Shown here: piece by piece, positions 45,632-55,168 of the stretch
How positions within the stretch are numbered: the stretch's first letter is position 1
Layout: every line of letters begins with the position of its first letter
From: Flammeovirga sp. EKP202
GTDB taxonomy: Bacteria > Bacteroidota > Bacteroidia > Cytophagales > Flammeovirgaceae
Direction of reading: 5' to 3'
Assembly (NCBI RefSeq): GCF_014534745.1
Contig: NZ_JACVVP010000010.1
Span: 124,001 to 188,000 of the forward strand
DNA length: 64,000 nucleotides
Notes under the pieces: model-generated
Told to the model about the DNA's origin: nothing
Databases searched by the model: none
Seen by the model: only the letters and a program-made list of their open reading frames with translations
Position numbers and translations under genes: made by a program

Positions 45632-47287
45632 ATGATGAAAAATCTAATAAGAATAAATATAGGATTACTGATTGCTTTCACCCTTTTTGGGTGTCAGAAT
45701 TGGTTTGACATCGAGAATAAAAATACAATTGAAGAGCGTGAGTTCTGGCAAAATGAGCAAGAGGCATTTATGGGATTGATGGCGGCGTACGGTGGCCTTC
45801 AGAATCACGGTTCTATGGGAGGAAACTCTGCAGCGCAAATGCCTACAAGATCAGATATTGGTCGTCCTAGTATTTGGAATGACCAATATGTGGAGCTTTC
45901 AAAGCTATTGATCAACGATAATACAAGTATTGTAAAACTGAAATGGGCAGATCTTTATACTACCATTTTCAGAACGAATCAAGTGCTGGACCGAGTACCA
46001 GAAATCATTGAAATTACAGATGAATCTAGAGCACTTTTCTTAGCAGAAGCGCACTTCATAAGAGGTATTTGCTACTATTGGCTGTACAGCACTTATAACG
46101 ATGGTTCTATTATTCTTCACACCACTGTTGCACAAGGTAAAGAAGAGATTGCAAAGCCATTAAGCCCAAAAGAAGATGTATTAGCATTAATCATCAGTGA
46201 TTTGACGTATGCTCAAGAAAGATTACCTGAAAATTGGGAAGACAAATACAAAGGCAGAGCAACATGGGGAGCGGCTACAGCCTTTCTTGGACAAGTATAT
46301 ATCAACGAACATGAATATTTGAAAGCACAAAATGAGTTCAAGAAAATCATCGACAGAGAGGATTTATATCAATTGACGCCGGACATCAGCTGGAACTTTG
46401 ATATTGAGCACGAGTTCAATTCTGAATCTATCTTTGAGGTTTCTTTCTCTGATACTCAAAAACCAAATGGTGGCGGTGTTATTATTGATGGACCTTCGGG
46501 TACGGAAGGCACTAGAAGAGGTGTTTTCTTGGCACCAAGTGGAGCCAACGGCAATCGATTATCAATGCCTTCGTATTGGATCACCATGCTTTATCAAAAT
46601 GATGAAATGGACCCTACAGATGCAAGAAACGATGGGTTGACGCACTCTCTCCGTTCTCAATATTCTATCGTAATGGCGGATGATGATTTCGATTATTATC
46701 AAAAACACCCTACTGATGTACACGGTACTTTCAAAAACAAAGAATCTTCTTATTTAAGAAAATTCCAAAACTGGTGGGATGAATATGAAGCTATTGGCAA
46801 CAAAGCCATTTCAGGAATCAACGAAAGAGTAATTCGTTTAGCAGATGTGTACCTTTTATATGCTGAGTGCTTAATCAAAAATAACGGTGGTGCAGGTACT
46901 TTTGAAGCAGTACATTACATCAACAGAATCAGAACACGTTCGGCAGTAATGCCTTTGGATCATAATGAGTACAATACGGCAGAAAAACTAATGGACCACA
47001 TCATGTATGTAGAACGTCCATTGGAGTTGATGTTTGAAGGTCATGATACACGTTGGGTTGATATGAGAAGATGGGGCGTGATCAAAGAGCAATACGATCG
47101 TTTGGCGAAGAAGAAATACTATATGAGTAAGAAAATCTTATATGAATTACCAGAAGATGCTACTGAAGGACCAAAAGGTGAAGAAGTTCTTCAAGAGTTT
47201 CAAGATGCTTCTGCGAGTTATACGCCTGACTATCATAACTACTTCCCAATTCCAATTGATGAAGTACTTTCAAATCCTAACCTATAA
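45632..47287 (+). CDS. susD: SusD/RagB-type surface glycan-binding lipoprotein
   Basis: The lid partner of SusC that binds glycans at the cell surface. 551 residues, with a lipoprotein signal (MMKNLIRINIGLLIAFTLFGC) and lipobox LFGC. Family features: NTIEEREFWQNEQEAFMGLMAAY near the N-terminus, the TPR-like helices LYTTIFRTNQVLDRVPEI and AEAHFIRGICYYWLYSTY, GRATWGAATAFLGQVYI, RLADVYLLYAECL, and the C-terminal RPLELMFEGHDTRWVDMRRW and FPIPIDEVLSNPNL ending. It lies 9 bases after susC and 11 bases before the next lipoprotein gene, forming a susC-susD-SGBP operon. Confidence 0.96.
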   Translation: MMKNLIRINIGLLIAFTLFGCQNWFDIENKNTIEEREFWQNEQEAFMGLMAAYGGLQNHGSMGGNSAAQMPTRSDIGRPSIWNDQYVELSKLLINDNTSIVKLKWADLYTTIFRTNQVLDRVPEIIEITDESRALFLAEAHFIRGICYYWLYSTYNDGSIILHTTVAQGKEEIAKPLSPKEDVLALIISDLTYAQERLPENWEDKYKGRATWGAATAFLGQVYINEHEYLKAQNEFKKIIDREDLYQLTPDISWNFDIEHEFNSESIFEVSFSDTQKPNGGGVIIDGPSGTEGTRRGVFLAPSGANGNRLSMPSYWITMLYQNDEMDPTDARNDGLTHSLRSQYSIVMADDDFDYYQKHPTDVHGTFKNKESSYLRKFQNWWDEYEAIGNKAISGINERVIRLADVYLLYAECLIKNNGGAGTFEAVHYINRIRTRSAVMPLDHNEYNTAEKLMDHIMYVERPLELMFEGHDTRWVDMRRWGVIKEQYDRLAKKKYYMSKKILYELPEDATEGPKGEEVLQEFQDASASYTPDYHNYFPIPIDEVLSNPNL

Positions 47288-47298
47288 ATTGAAGTAAA

Positions 47299-48777
47299 AT
47301 GAAATTAAAAGGAACAAACATCTTAACGATACTTTTCTGCTTAATGACAGCCTTCTCTTGTAGGCCTGAATTTGAGTATGATAAGATAACAGATATTTAT
47401 GTTTTCAGTACTGAATCCAATGCCAATGACCTTGTGACTACGGTGGGCGGTAACTTTTCTTTTACTGATGCATCTAGAGGTGAATATGTAAGAGAATGGA
47501 CCATTGACGGACCCTCTTATTTCACTAACAATGACGATACTGTTCTTACAGAACACATTGCCCATGTACGTTTTGAAAAGACTGGAATTGTCCCGATCAA
47601 TATCACATTAGACTTTGGAGATGAATCTCTAAATTTTGATTCTACATTCTATGTGACAGTTTTTGATTCGGTAATTACTCCAGACTTTGAGGTGATTGAT
47701 GTAGAAGGTGATTATATTATTTCAAATGGAAAATATATCATGGAATCAGGTGCTTTTGTTACTTTCAAGAGTACGAGCAAAGGTTTTCCAGATACTTTCA
47801 AATGGATTACTCCGTCAGATCAGAATTTCAACGATTCAATAGCCAGAATTGAATTTGTGAAACCTGGTATTTATGATATTGGCTTAACAGCATCTCGTAA
47901 AGAACCTGTTAATGGTAAAGGAGGTACAATTACTAAAAGTGATTTCATTGAAGTAGTACCTTCAACAGTTCCATACAGAGTGGATCAAATGACGCAAAGT
48001 GAAGAAGGAAACATCTTTGTGAAGTTCAACAGAGACTTAGACCTTACAGAAATCAACGACAACACTGTCAATAATTTCTCTATTGAAGATGCCGACGGGA
48101 ATGCAGTTGCAATTAACCACTTAGCCATTTCTGGAGAGGTCAATAATACTTTGATTCTTTTCATCGATCCAACTTTCTCACAATTGTTCGTGACATACCA
48201 ACATGCCAACCAATCTGGTGATGTGCAATCTATTGATGGTGTAAAACTAGAGGAATTCACAAAAATGGCTGTTGAAGGATATCAACACAATTTCTTTACG
48301 AATGGAAGTTTTGAAAACGGAACTTACGCTCCTTTCAATGATGGAAAATGGGTTGGTTCTGGTGCAATGTCAGTAATCAAAGATGGCAATACAGCTGTAG
48401 ATGGAGATCATTATTTAGAAGTTGATTTTAATGCTTACCAACATAACAATGGTAACGGATCAAAATTAACAATCGAGATGACGGAGGGCTACTTCCCTAT
48501 CACTTCAGAATACAATTATACTTTTGAATTCTATGCGAAAGCAGTAGGAAATATTAGAGTATTAAAAGTGACATTGAAAGATGAAGACTCTAGTTCATCT
48601 ATGAATAAAACATTCCAAGATCAATTGATTGACGGAGAATGGGTCAAAATTACTTACTTCTCAAATGAACCTATCTCAAAAGAGTTCATTAATGCTAATG
48701 TACAATTTGATTTCATTGCTGAACCTAATGAAACGCCACAATTGTTAGTGGACCACCTTGTGTTCACACAGCATTAG
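47299..48777 (+). CDS. Surface glycan-binding lipoprotein (SusE/F-position protein)
   Basis: 492 residues with a lipoprotein signal (MKLKGTNILTILFCLMTAFSC). It sits where SusE/SusF-like binding proteins are found, 11 bases after susD. No catalytic motif. Domains are beta-sandwiches: two PKD-like modules (about 35-130 and 135-230, with the pattern FSFTDASRGEYVREWTIDG and VTFKSTSKGFPDTFKW), a middle Ig-like module (PYRVDQMTQSEEGNIFVKFN), and a C-terminal CBM4/9-like module (FFTNGSFENGTYAPFNDGKW to the end). The likely job is to hold the polysaccharide at the surface for SusCD and the secreted enzymes. It is the third gene of the operon; a palindrome follows before the next gene. Confidence 0.8.
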   Translation: MKLKGTNILTILFCLMTAFSCRPEFEYDKITDIYVFSTESNANDLVTTVGGNFSFTDASRGEYVREWTIDGPSYFTNNDDTVLTEHIAHVRFEKTGIVPINITLDFGDESLNFDSTFYVTVFDSVITPDFEVIDVEGDYIISNGKYIMESGAFVTFKSTSKGFPDTFKWITPSDQNFNDSIARIEFVKPGIYDIGLTASRKEPVNGKGGTITKSDFIEVVPSTVPYRVDQMTQSEEGNIFVKFNRDLDLTEINDNTVNNFSIEDADGNAVAINHLAISGEVNNTLILFIDPTFSQLFVTYQHANQSGDVQSIDGVKLEEFTKMAVEGYQHNFFTNGSFENGTYAPFNDGKWVGSGAMSVIKDGNTAVDGDHYLEVDFNAYQHNNGNGSKLTIEMTEGYFPITSEYNYTFEFYAKAVGNIRVLKVTLKDEDSSSSMNKTFQDQLIDGEWVKITYFSNEPISKEFINANVQFDFIAEPNETPQLLVDHLVFTQH

Positions 48778-48787
48778 AATGGATATC

Positions 48788-48823
48788 ATCATAAACCCAC
48801 GACTCAAGTCGTGGGCTTATGAT
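48788..48823. repeat. REP-like 36-bp palindrome after the susCD operon
   Basis: Arms of 17 bp with a single mismatch around a 2-base centre; the core is CCCACGACTCAAGTCGTGGG. It is of the same design as the palindromes at 58019-58056 and 58568-58593, differing at paired positions. It could be a mobile REP-like unit and may also act as a transcript-end or processing hairpin between the binding-protein gene and the propeller genes. Confidence 0.7.
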
Positions 48824-48912
48824 AGACCATAAATAAAGTGTACCATCGAGATCAATATGGACACACTGACTTCAAAAACACCCCCAAATCAATTCCATAA
48901 TTTGATATTGAA

Positions 48913-51900
48913 ATGAAAATAAAATACTTATTACTTATACTACTATCATTGGCTTCACTCTCTTCTGTTTGGAGCGATGACGGTATTCACCTTGCTACAG
49001 GAATTACATCCGAACCAAAAACCTTGTTCTTTTCAGGGTTAGAAAATGAAATAAACACAGAATGGGAATCAACTATATACAATGGTTTACCCGTATTTGA
49101 AAAATATAATTCTGATGCATTTGAAGGCGATTATAGCTGTAGAATTAAATTCAATGCTACTGGTCAAAAATGCAACTTTACTTCTCTCAAAAGCATTGAT
49201 TGGGAAGAAGGAAAAGTCTATAAAATCTCTTTTTACTACAAGGCACTAACGAAGACAGATAATCGTAATTCGAATATCAAGTTTTTCTCATCTGGCGGTA
49301 CAAAAATCGGTCAGGTCAATTTAGAACCTCAGGAAAGTACAGATTGGGTACAAGTAAAATTCAGTTTTACACCAACTCTAAGTGATACAAACGGATATGT
49401 CTTATTTTCTTTTCATCCTTCTTCAGCAGGGAAAGGAGAATTACTTTTAGATAATTTTTTAGTAAAAAGACTCGGAGATGATTTCTTCCAAGATCTTAAA
49501 ACCAAAACGGTTGCTTCCAACCCCAATGTAAAATGGACACAGTTTGGTCCAGGAATGAGCGGTAATAATAAGGTAGCATTTTGGCACCCAACGGATGAAA
49601 ACACCCTTTTCATTGGTCCGAATATGGGTAATGTTTATCGTACGACTGACAAAGGACACACCTACGAATCAATGCTGAATGCTGATGCAAAAGGAATGGA
49701 TACCGGAGACCGAGGCCCTAGAGAGCTTTACAGCATCGACTTCTCAAGACAAAATCCTGATTTCGGATTCGCTACAGATAGACGAAATATTGGCATCTAT
49801 AAAACGACTAACAAAGGCAAAACTTGGAAACTTATCAACGGTGATCCATTTGAAGGCGTTTATGTTTCTTGCGTAACGGTTGATCCAAATAATGAAGACA
49901 TTTGGTATGCTGGTGGCGGAAAAATGAGAGACTTTGGTAGAGTGCTCTTTCCTAAAAGTGATCCCCACGGCACTTACATCGACCCTGCCAGTCAAGGTAA
50001 AATATGGAAAAGTACAGACAAAGGTTCTACTTGGACATTAATGAATTCGGGTATTCACTCCAAAACCGAAGTTGAAACTTTATTGGTTGACCCGAAAAAT
50101 TCTTCTATTGTTTTTGCAAGCACCAACAGAGGCTTTTATAAAACAACGGACGGCGGTAAAAATTGGGTGCAAAAAACAAACGGTTTTGATCATGAAGTGA
50201 TGCGAGCCATGACTTATTTCCATAATAAAAGCACCAACAAATACATTCTTTTTGTGATCAATGATATTGTTTGGAAAGCCGATGGACAAACTGTCACGGA
50301 TGCCGGCGGTGGTATTTTTAAGAGTACCGACAGAGGTGAATCTTGGACAAAGATTAATGGTGACCTAGCATTGGACCTTACGCAATTCGAATCGAATACT
50401 GGTATCAAAAAGAGCTATTACAATACTGTTGCTCACTTTTTCGGGCTTTCTTATAATGACGCTGTTGCACAGTATCCAAATCTCCCCACAAAGATCACTC
50501 AACGATTTAATACGATTGAAGTTGATCCTGAAGATGTTGACAATATTTATTTGAATAACGAATATTCTAATGCTTCAAAAAACAACTTTAAGCCAGGGCA
50601 ACTTTGGAGAACAAAAGACGGTGGTGAGCATTGGTATATCACACTTAGAAATGGTAAAAACTGGGAAATTGATTCCCCTGATAAAAGCTATTGGGAAGGC
50701 AGAAAAAACCCAATGGGTAGTAATATCAACTTAAACTATTTGAAACATTGGATGAAGCGTGATGACTATGAAAGAAAAGGAACCAACTTTGCTCGCTTCA
50801 GTGCTGATGGTAAAGTGTTGCATGCCAACATGGCTAAAGTATCTTTAATGTCTTATGATAAAGGAGATACTTGGGTAGATATTGATGATATTGAAGTCAC
50901 ACCAAATTCTGATAATTTTGTGGGTGCTGGCAATAGTAATGTACCTGGCCATGGTTTCTTCCAACACCCCGATTTAGAACAGCAAGTATATTGCATGGCA
51001 GGGGAAAACTCACTTTGGATTACAAATGATGAGGGCAACCATATCAGAGAAGGTGCTCAAGCCGTTCAATACAAATCGCTAACCGATGCAGAACAATCCA
51101 TCAGTACTTATGCTATCGACCCTCATGATATCTACAAGCATTATGCATTATTTTTCAGACAGCATCACAGAGGTGAATGCCTACGATCATTAGATGGTGG
51201 TGATACATGGGAGTCTATTGGTGTCGCTATTCCTGAGTGGGAAATTGCTGAGGGAGGTGGTGATCAATCGGTTCACCAAATGCAATTGACAATTGATCCA
51301 AATGACACTGATAACCTCTACTTCTGCGTTCCAAAGAGAGCCAATAATATTGAATTTGTAGGAAACTCGGTCACAGGTTTTGGTGTGCATCGATCTACAG
51401 ATGGAGGGGTAACTTGGTCTGAAATTAATTCAGGATTACCCAATGAACCGGATGTGACAAGAATTGCATTAGACCCTGATAACACTTCAACGATTTATGC
51501 TTGTGTTCAACATTCTAATGGCGGTTTATATAAATCTGAAAACCAAGGAACTTCATGGACCAAAGTTACTTCAACTGCTTCTATCTCAGGATCATTTGGT
51601 ATCAATGATATTCATTTCAGTGAAAACGGTAAAGTCTACATTACGTCAGGCTCTAAAAATGGAGGTGCTGATGATGGTGGTCTTTGGGTAAGTGAAGACA
51701 ATATGGGTACTTGGAGTAGAATCTTTGATTATCCATGGACCAACCGCGTTGAAATAGCCAAGTACGACACTGATGTAATTTTAGTTTCTACATTGGCTAA
51801 CACGACAATTGATAGACTGAATGCTGGCATTTATCTTTCAAAAGACGCTGGTGATACATGGGAGAAGATTAACACTGGAAATGGTCAGTCAGATAGAGTC

Positions 51901-52515
51901 AACGATATCGCTATTGATCAATATATTCCGGGTAAATATTATGCCTCAACGTATGGTAGTGGTTGGTACATGGCTTTAAATAATGAAGCTTTGATTCAAC
52001 CTGAAATGATCTATTTTGAAGAAGAAAATATCGACATACAACCTGGCGCCACAAAGCAATTGAAGACGGTAGTTTATCCGGAAAACGCTTACTTCCGAGG
52101 AATTGAATATTTCAGTGAGGATGAAAGTGTCGCTACTGTAACTGCTTCAGGTAAAGTGAAGGGCAAAAGTGAAGGCATTACTACGGTTTATGCTCGTTTG
52201 AAAGGTTCTGAGATAGAAACTATGACTTCAATTCAAGTGAATGAGGTTCCACTAAACTTACCTCCAGAAGAGAATATCAATTGGGTTGTCTATCCTAACC
52301 CAACCTCTGGTAAAATCTATATAAAAGGAAATTATGCTATTGAATACCTTCAAAAAGCAACCATTTTTGATATCAATGGTCAGCTCCATGATTGTAATCA
52401 ATTTATCAATAACAATAAGTTAGTCATCAACACAGAATCACTTCCTAGAGGAATGTACGTGCTTGTTGTTGAAACACAAAACGATCAAAAACATTTCAAA
52501 TTCCTAAAAGAATAA
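48913..52515 (+). CDS. Secreted Asp-box (BNR) propeller protein with CBM, Big2 and T9SS domains
   Basis: A 1200-residue secreted protein, possibly the main polysaccharide-cleaving enzyme of the PUL, but function unknown. Signal peptide to about residue 21 (SSVWS); a CBM4/9-like domain (about 35-185, ending GELLLDNFLVKRLG); a long propeller region (about 200-1040) with about a dozen Asp-boxes such as STDKGSTWT, STDRGESWT, SLDGGDTWES and SKDAGDTWEK; a Big2-like domain (IDIQPGATKQLKTVVYPEN); and a T9SS sorting domain (WVVYPNPTSGKIYI to KHFKFLKE). The propeller part resembles sortilin/GH74-like tandem propellers but lacks motifs that let me name a family, and there is no sialidase FRIP motif. The next gene, 2 bases away, encodes a paralogue of its central part. 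Confidence 0.85.
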   Translation: MKIKYLLLILLSLASLSSVWSDDGIHLATGITSEPKTLFFSGLENEINTEWESTIYNGLPVFEKYNSDAFEGDYSCRIKFNATGQKCNFTSLKSIDWEEGKVYKISFYYKALTKTDNRNSNIKFFSSGGTKIGQVNLEPQESTDWVQVKFSFTPTLSDTNGYVLFSFHPSSAGKGELLLDNFLVKRLGDDFFQDLKTKTVASNPNVKWTQFGPGMSGNNKVAFWHPTDENTLFIGPNMGNVYRTTDKGHTYESMLNADAKGMDTGDRGPRELYSIDFSRQNPDFGFATDRRNIGIYKTTNKGKTWKLINGDPFEGVYVSCVTVDPNNEDIWYAGGGKMRDFGRVLFPKSDPHGTYIDPASQGKIWKSTDKGSTWTLMNSGIHSKTEVETLLVDPKNSSIVFASTNRGFYKTTDGGKNWVQKTNGFDHEVMRAMTYFHNKSTNKYILFVINDIVWKADGQTVTDAGGGIFKSTDRGESWTKINGDLALDLTQFESNTGIKKSYYNTVAHFFGLSYNDAVAQYPNLPTKITQRFNTIEVDPEDVDNIYLNNEYSNASKNNFKPGQLWRTKDGGEHWYITLRNGKNWEIDSPDKSYWEGRKNPMGSNINLNYLKHWMKRDDYERKGTNFARFSADGKVLHANMAKVSLMSYDKGDTWVDIDDIEVTPNSDNFVGAGNSNVPGHGFFQHPDLEQQVYCMAGENSLWITNDEGNHIREGAQAVQYKSLTDAEQSISTYAIDPHDIYKHYALFFRQHHRGECLRSLDGGDTWESIGVAIPEWEIAEGGGDQSVHQMQLTIDPNDTDNLYFCVPKRANNIEFVGNSVTGFGVHRSTDGGVTWSEINSGLPNEPDVTRIALDPDNTSTIYACVQHSNGGLYKSENQGTSWTKVTSTASISGSFGINDIHFSENGKVYITSGSKNGGADDGGLWVSEDNMGTWSRIFDYPWTNRVEIAKYDTDVILVSTLANTTIDRLNAGIYLSKDAGDTWEKINTGNGQSDRVNDIAIDQYIPGKYYASTYGSGWYMALNNEALIQPEMIYFEEENIDIQPGATKQLKTVVYPENAYFRGIEYFSEDESVATVTASGKVKGKSEGITTVYARLKGSEIETMTSIQVNEVPLNLPPEENINWVVYPNPTSGKIYIKGNYAIEYLQKATIFDINGQLHDCNQFINNNKLVINTESLPRGMYVLVVETQNDQKHFKFLKE

Positions 52516-52517
52516 AA

Positions 52518-55097
52518 ATGAGAAAAATACTCTATCCTGTCTTATGGATGATGTGTTCTCTGTCTTGCTTCGGGCAAGATGGGGAGCACTTTTTCCATTC
52601 TCTAAAAGAAAAAGATGTCGCCTCCGACCCCTCCTACCATTGGTATCAATTTGGTCCGGGAATGAGTGGCAACAATAAATCCGCCTTTTGGCACCCTACA
52701 GACCCAAAGGTCCTCTTTATTGGTCCTAATATGGGAAACTCCTATCGATCTACAGATGGCGGTGTTACGTATGAAAGCGTATTAGATCCCGATGGTCCGG
52801 GCCTAAATGAAGGTTTGAGAGGTCCCAGAGAATTTAGAAGCGTTGATTTCTCAAGACAAAATCCTGACTTTGGTTTTTGTACAGATAGAAACAACAATGG
52901 TATTTATGTGACGCATAACAAAGGAGCAACTTGGCAAAACATACTCGAACCTCAGTTTGATAAAAAATTTATGGCCTGTATCACCGTAGATCCAAAAGAC
53001 GATCAAATTTGGTATGTCGGTGGAGGGAAAATGAGAGAACTTGGCAGGGCTTTATTTCCTCAGTCAAAACCTCACGGTGTGAATATTCACCCAAAAAGTC
53101 AGGGACAAATCTATAAAACAACAAACGGTGGAAAAACTTGGAAGTTGATCGTCAATGGTATTCACCCTAAGACGGAAGTAGAATCTATATTGGTAGATCC
53201 TAACACTTCAAAAACCGTCTATGCAAGTACCAATAGAGGATTTTATAAATCAACAAATGGTGGAAAAACTTGGAAACTAAAGTCAAAAGGTTTAGGGCAT
53301 GAAGTGATGAGAAGTTTCACCCATCATTATGATCCTAAAACAAAGAAGCTCACATTATTTGTGATCAACAATGTCACTTGGAAGAAAGATGGCAAAACGG
53401 TAAAAGATGATAAAGGAGGCATTTTCAGAAGTGATGACAAAGGCGAAAGCTGGGTGAATATCAGCGGAGATATTGCTATTGATATGCGACAATTCAAGCC
53501 TATTTCATCCATCATGAAAAGTTACTATCATGCCGTTGCCTATTATTTCGGTATGAAAGATAAAGAAGCTAAAATGGCATTTCCTGAATTACCTTCTGCC
53601 ATCACACAACGATTCAATACCATAGAAGTGGACCCCAATGATATCAACAATATTTATGTCAATAATGAATATTCTAATGCCTCAAGAAATAACTTTATGC
53701 CTGGGCAACTTTGGAGAACAAAAGATGGAGGGAAACATTGGTTTGTAACGTTTAGAAATGGACAGAATTGGGAAGCTGATTCAAAAGATGCTGATTATTG
53801 GACGAAAAGAAACAACCCTATCGGGAATAATATAGATCTGAAATACCTCAAAAGATGGATGTCAAGAGACCCTTATGATCGTAAAGGCTGTAATTTCGTC
53901 CGCTTTAATTGTGATGGCAGTATTCTGCATACACAAATGGCTAAAATTTCATTGTTTTCTTATGACAAAGGAAACACATGGGTAGATATTGATGATATAG
54001 AAATCGGCATTGGAAATTATGTGGGGGGCGGTAATTCAAACCTTCCAGGACATGGGTTTTATCAGCATCCAGACTTACCTCATCAAGTGTTTTGTGCTGC
54101 TGGTGAAAATAGCCTTTGGATCACGAATGACATAGGAAAAGAAATCAGAAAGGGTGCACAATCGGCCTCAGTACATAAATTTACAGAACATGAGCAATCT
54201 TTAAGTACTTTTGCCATTCATCCTAACGATACAAACATCAGATATGCACTGTTCTTTAGGCAACATAATAGAGGGGAATTATTTAGAACGACGGATGCTG
54301 GTAAAACATGGCATTCTCATGGTATGGCTATCCCAAAATGGAATGTAAAAGCACACAGCGGAGATCAATCCGTTCATCAATTGAATATCACTTTCAATAT
54401 TGAAAACCCTGATATCATGTATTTCCATGTTCCCAAAAATGCGAGAGCCTTAGAGTATGTAGGCGATTCTCAAACGGGATTTGGAGTACACCGTTCCAAA
54501 GACGGCGGTAAAACTTGGGAAAGCATCAATAACGGTCTTCCTGTTGACCCTGATGTTTCTGCCATTGCCACACATCCTAAAAAAGCCAATGTTCTGTTCG
54601 CTACCGTTCAAAATAAAAATGGAGGACTCTATAAATCAAAAGACGATGGTGACACTTGGCAAAAAGTAGGTTCTACAAAAGAAATTTCAGGATCATTTGG
54701 TATCAACGATATTCATTTCGATAAAAAAGGAAATGCCTACATCACGGCAGGATGCAAGAAAAGTGGCATTAACGATGGTGGTTTATGGAGAAGTGCTGAT
54801 GGCATGAAAACATGGGAGAAAATCTTTGATTATCCTTGGACGGTCAGAGTGGAAACGGCACTTTATGACCACAATGTCATCCTTATTTCTACCCTTCCAA
54901 ATATCAGTAATAAAAGGAAAAACCCAGGCACCTACCTTTCCAAAGATGCCGGTAAAACTTGGGTAAAAATAAATAAAGGAAATGGGCAATCGGACCGTAT
55001 TAATGATATAGCCATTGACAATTATACTCCGGATAAGTTTTATGTTTCCACCTACGGAAGTGGTTGGTATGTGACTTTTAAGGAAGAAGAATTGTAA
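52518..55097 (+). CDS. Exported Asp-box (BNR) propeller protein, paralogue of the preceding gene
   Basis: 859 residues, aligning with the central part of the 48913 protein over nearly its full length (shared blocks: QFGPGMSGNNK, FWHPTD, FIGPNMGN, SVDFSRQNPDFGF, ITQRFNTIEVDP, NNEYSNAS, PGQLWRTKDGG, PGHGFYQHPDL, SGSFGINDIHF, STYGSGWY). It has a signal peptide ending near SCFGQ; the Cys in LSC could alternatively be a lipidation site. It lacks the CBM, Big2 and T9SS modules of its neighbour, so the pair may act in different places: one secreted or surface-exposed, one periplasmic or lipid-anchored. The 2-base gap shows co-transcription. A hairpin follows. Function unknown; a glycoside hydrolase or lyase is suspected from fold and context. 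Confidence 0.85.
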   Translation: MRKILYPVLWMMCSLSCFGQDGEHFFHSLKEKDVASDPSYHWYQFGPGMSGNNKSAFWHPTDPKVLFIGPNMGNSYRSTDGGVTYESVLDPDGPGLNEGLRGPREFRSVDFSRQNPDFGFCTDRNNNGIYVTHNKGATWQNILEPQFDKKFMACITVDPKDDQIWYVGGGKMRELGRALFPQSKPHGVNIHPKSQGQIYKTTNGGKTWKLIVNGIHPKTEVESILVDPNTSKTVYASTNRGFYKSTNGGKTWKLKSKGLGHEVMRSFTHHYDPKTKKLTLFVINNVTWKKDGKTVKDDKGGIFRSDDKGESWVNISGDIAIDMRQFKPISSIMKSYYHAVAYYFGMKDKEAKMAFPELPSAITQRFNTIEVDPNDINNIYVNNEYSNASRNNFMPGQLWRTKDGGKHWFVTFRNGQNWEADSKDADYWTKRNNPIGNNIDLKYLKRWMSRDPYDRKGCNFVRFNCDGSILHTQMAKISLFSYDKGNTWVDIDDIEIGIGNYVGGGNSNLPGHGFYQHPDLPHQVFCAAGENSLWITNDIGKEIRKGAQSASVHKFTEHEQSLSTFAIHPNDTNIRYALFFRQHNRGELFRTTDAGKTWHSHGMAIPKWNVKAHSGDQSVHQLNITFNIENPDIMYFHVPKNARALEYVGDSQTGFGVHRSKDGGKTWESINNGLPVDPDVSAIATHPKKANVLFATVQNKNGGLYKSKDDGDTWQKVGSTKEISGSFGINDIHFDKKGNAYITAGCKKSGINDGGLWRSADGMKTWEKIFDYPWTVRVETALYDHNVILISTLPNISNKRKNPGTYLSKDAGKTWVKINKGNGQSDRINDIAIDNYTPDKFYVSTYGSGWYVTFKEEEL

Positions 55098-55110
55098 TAG
55101 ATTCTTAATT

Positions 55111-55148
55111 TCCCACCTCAAAAAACATGAGTAAATTTTGAGGTGGGA
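55111..55148. terminator. Bidirectional hairpin between the propeller operon and the SDR gene
   Basis: Perfect 13-bp arms TCCCACCTCAAAA (55111-55123) / TTTTGAGGTGGGA (55136-55148). It lies between convergent genes; no strong T run on either side. Confidence 0.7.
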
Positions 55149-55168
55149 TAAAAGATAATCAGTTATAA

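Noticed and set aside
48788-48823. Palindrome considered as a simple Rho-independent terminator
   Set aside because: There is no T run on either strand and its core matches the REP-like palindromes at 58 kb, so a repeat element is the better description, although it may also affect transcription.
48913-55097. Sialidase (GH33) assignment for the Asp-box proteins
   Set aside because: Asp-boxes are present, but no FRIP-type motif or arginine triad pattern is visible and the protein is much larger than a sialidase.
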